Assembly (NCBI GenBank): GCA_902496505.1
Contig: CABVBB010000192.1
Coordinates: forward strand, 1 to 5,416
Direction: 5' to 3'
Origin: an uncultured Peptococcaceae bacterium
GTDB lineage: Bacteria > Bacillota > Peptococcia > Peptococcales > Peptococcaceae
DNA: 5,416 nt
Shown here: positions 4,858 through 5,416 of the stretch, in pieces
How the letters are laid out: every line of letters begins with the position of its first letter
How positions within the stretch are numbered: the first letter of the stretch is position 1
Notes under the pieces: model-generated
Told to the model about the DNA's origin: nothing
What the model saw: only the letters and a program-made list of their open reading frames with translations
Databases searched by the model: none
Translations under genes and position numbers: made by a program

Positions 4858-5241
4858 TTATTTATGAAACGGGCAAATGACCGTCCCTTCCCGGATACAG
4901 GCGCATTCCGAAGTCTCCGGCGTGGGCGGCTTGTACATACTGCCCCATTTGCACATCTCCTCCAAGATCGGCATAAGCGACAGTCCCTTGGCCGAAAGCG
5001 CATACTCCACCTTGGGCGGCACCTGCTGATATTCGGTGCGGGTCACGATGCCGTCCGCCTCCAATTCCTTGAGCTGCGCCGAGAGCATCTTGTGCGTGAT
5101 GCCCGGTATAGCGCGCTTCAGCTCACTATAGCGCATCACATCATGCTCCACCAATACGAACATGATCACCATCTTCCACTTGCCGCCGATCACCGAAAGC
5201 GTATAACCAAACGGCGTATCTTCCACACGATAGGTATCCAT
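4858..5241 (-). CDS. HxlR-family winged-helix transcriptional regulator
   Basis: A 127-residue DNA-binding protein of the HxlR/YodB type (MarR-like winged helix, normally a dimer). The family signature SVIGGKWKMVIMFVL (16-30) is followed by RYSELKRAIPGITHKMLSAQLKELEADGIV (37-66, the recognition helix region) and the wing with PPKVEYALSAKG (75-86). HxlR members often sense quinones, aldehydes or disulfide stress through a conserved N-terminal cysteine just before the first helix. Here that place reads DTPFGYTL with no cysteine. Instead there is C97 plus a C-terminal cluster C113, C115 and C123 in the tail after a Pro-rich linker. AAAGGGG lies about 10 nt before the ATG. It is divergent from the DUF1858 gene over a 116-bp gap with palindromes, so autoregulation and control of that gene are likely but inferred. 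Confidence 0.93.
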   Translation of the reverse strand: MDTYRVEDTPFGYTLSVIGGKWKMVIMFVLVEHDVMRYSELKRAIPGITHKMLSAQLKELEADGIVTRTEYQQVPPKVEYALSAKGLSLMPILEEMCKWGSMYKPPTPETSECACIREGTVICPFHK

Positions 5242-5260
5242 CTGAACACTTCCCCTTTGG

Positions 5261-5334
5261 ATAGTATATTACCAAAATGTGCATACTTTCTTTTTCTCAC
5301 ATATTATATTATAATATGCCCATACTAGAAAGTA
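5261..5334. promoter_or_regulatory. Divergent promoter/operator region between HxlR and DUF1858 genes
   Basis: ATATTATA-T-TATAATAT (5301-5317) is a perfect 17-bp palindrome that supplies -10 boxes in both directions. On the minus strand TTTACT (5331-5336), 17 bp and TATAAT (5308-5313) make a fair promoter for the regulator. On the plus strand TATAAT (5310-5315) has only a weak -35 (TTTCTT, 5287-5292). Candidate operator half-sites are TACT-AGAA-AGTA (5323-5334) and AGTAT (5263-5267) facing ATACT (5283-5287). TACT/AGTA half-sites resemble those described for YodB-type regulators. The overlap suggests mutual exclusion or shared repression. Confidence 0.6.
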
Positions 5335-5357
5335 AATGACTTTTGGAGGTCCTACAA

Positions 5358-5416
5358 ATGACAATCACACCAGAAACAAGCATTATGGAAGCTGTACAGA
5401 AATATCCTCAGACTGC
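5358..5416 (+). CDS. DUF1858 (redox-disulfide domain) protein, N-terminus only
   Basis: The first 19 codons are visible before the window ends: MTITPETSIMEAVQKYPQT. TTTTGGAGG lies 8 nt before the ATG, an excellent ribosome binding site. The pattern I-T-x-x-T-S-I-x-E-A-V-x-K-Y-P-x-T matches the start of small DUF1858 proteins (hybrid-cluster-protein-associated redox disulfide domain), which usually continue with a Cys-x-x-Cys in a short helical domain. That cysteine motif is outside the window, so only the N-terminal resemblance supports the call. It is divergent from the HxlR regulator, its most likely controller. Confidence 0.75.
   Translation, partial: MTITPETSIMEAVQKYPQT

Overview
The window looks like a piece of a low-to-mid GC, anaerobic Gram-positive-type (Bacillota) chromosome. 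The evidence is strong AGGAGG-like ribosome binding sites, sigmaA-type promoters, a two-domain rubrerythrin, a DUF1858 protein and a holin-like type I toxin. A Negativicutes host is a guess from general gene style; no marker in the window proves it.

Layout, left to right. A tRNA-Lys(UUU) gene on the minus strand runs off the left edge and has a near-perfect promoter. About 400 bp of non-coding DNA follows (147-548), packed with palindromes and direct and inverted repeats. Then come, all on the minus strand, an alkaline-phosphatase-superfamily phosphodiesterase (549-2579), a small toxin gene with its antisense RNA (about 2693-2985), rubrerythrin (3054-3590), an RDD-family membrane protein (3720-4784) and an HxlR-type regulator (4858-5241). 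At the right edge a DUF1858 gene starts on the plus strand (5358 onward), divergent from the HxlR gene.

The most interesting part is the 285-bp gap between rubrerythrin and the phosphodiesterase, which conventional annotation would call empty. On the minus strand it holds a 24-codon ORF at 2840-2914 with an almost perfect extended Shine-Dalgarno, encoding one hydrophobic helix with a Lys-Lys tail. Facing it on the plus strand are a TTGACG-N17-TATCAT promoter (2727-2755) and, 60 bp further on, a GC hairpin plus six T residues (2815-2841). These would make an RNA of about 80 nt fully complementary to the toxin mRNA 3' UTR and ending on its stop codon. The hairpin is a good terminator only on the plus strand; the toxin mRNA would read through to its own terminator at 2693-2724. 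This is the architecture of a type I toxin-antitoxin locus of the Fst/TxpA/BsrG holin-like kind.

Most genes here seem to be separate transcription units: strong minus-strand terminators follow rubrerythrin and the toxin, and candidate promoters precede the toxin, the RDD gene, the phosphodiesterase and the regulator. Rubrerythrin (peroxide detoxification), DUF1858 (a redox-disulfide type domain) and a Cys-rich HxlR regulator together suggest an oxidative or electrophile stress theme, but that link is inference.
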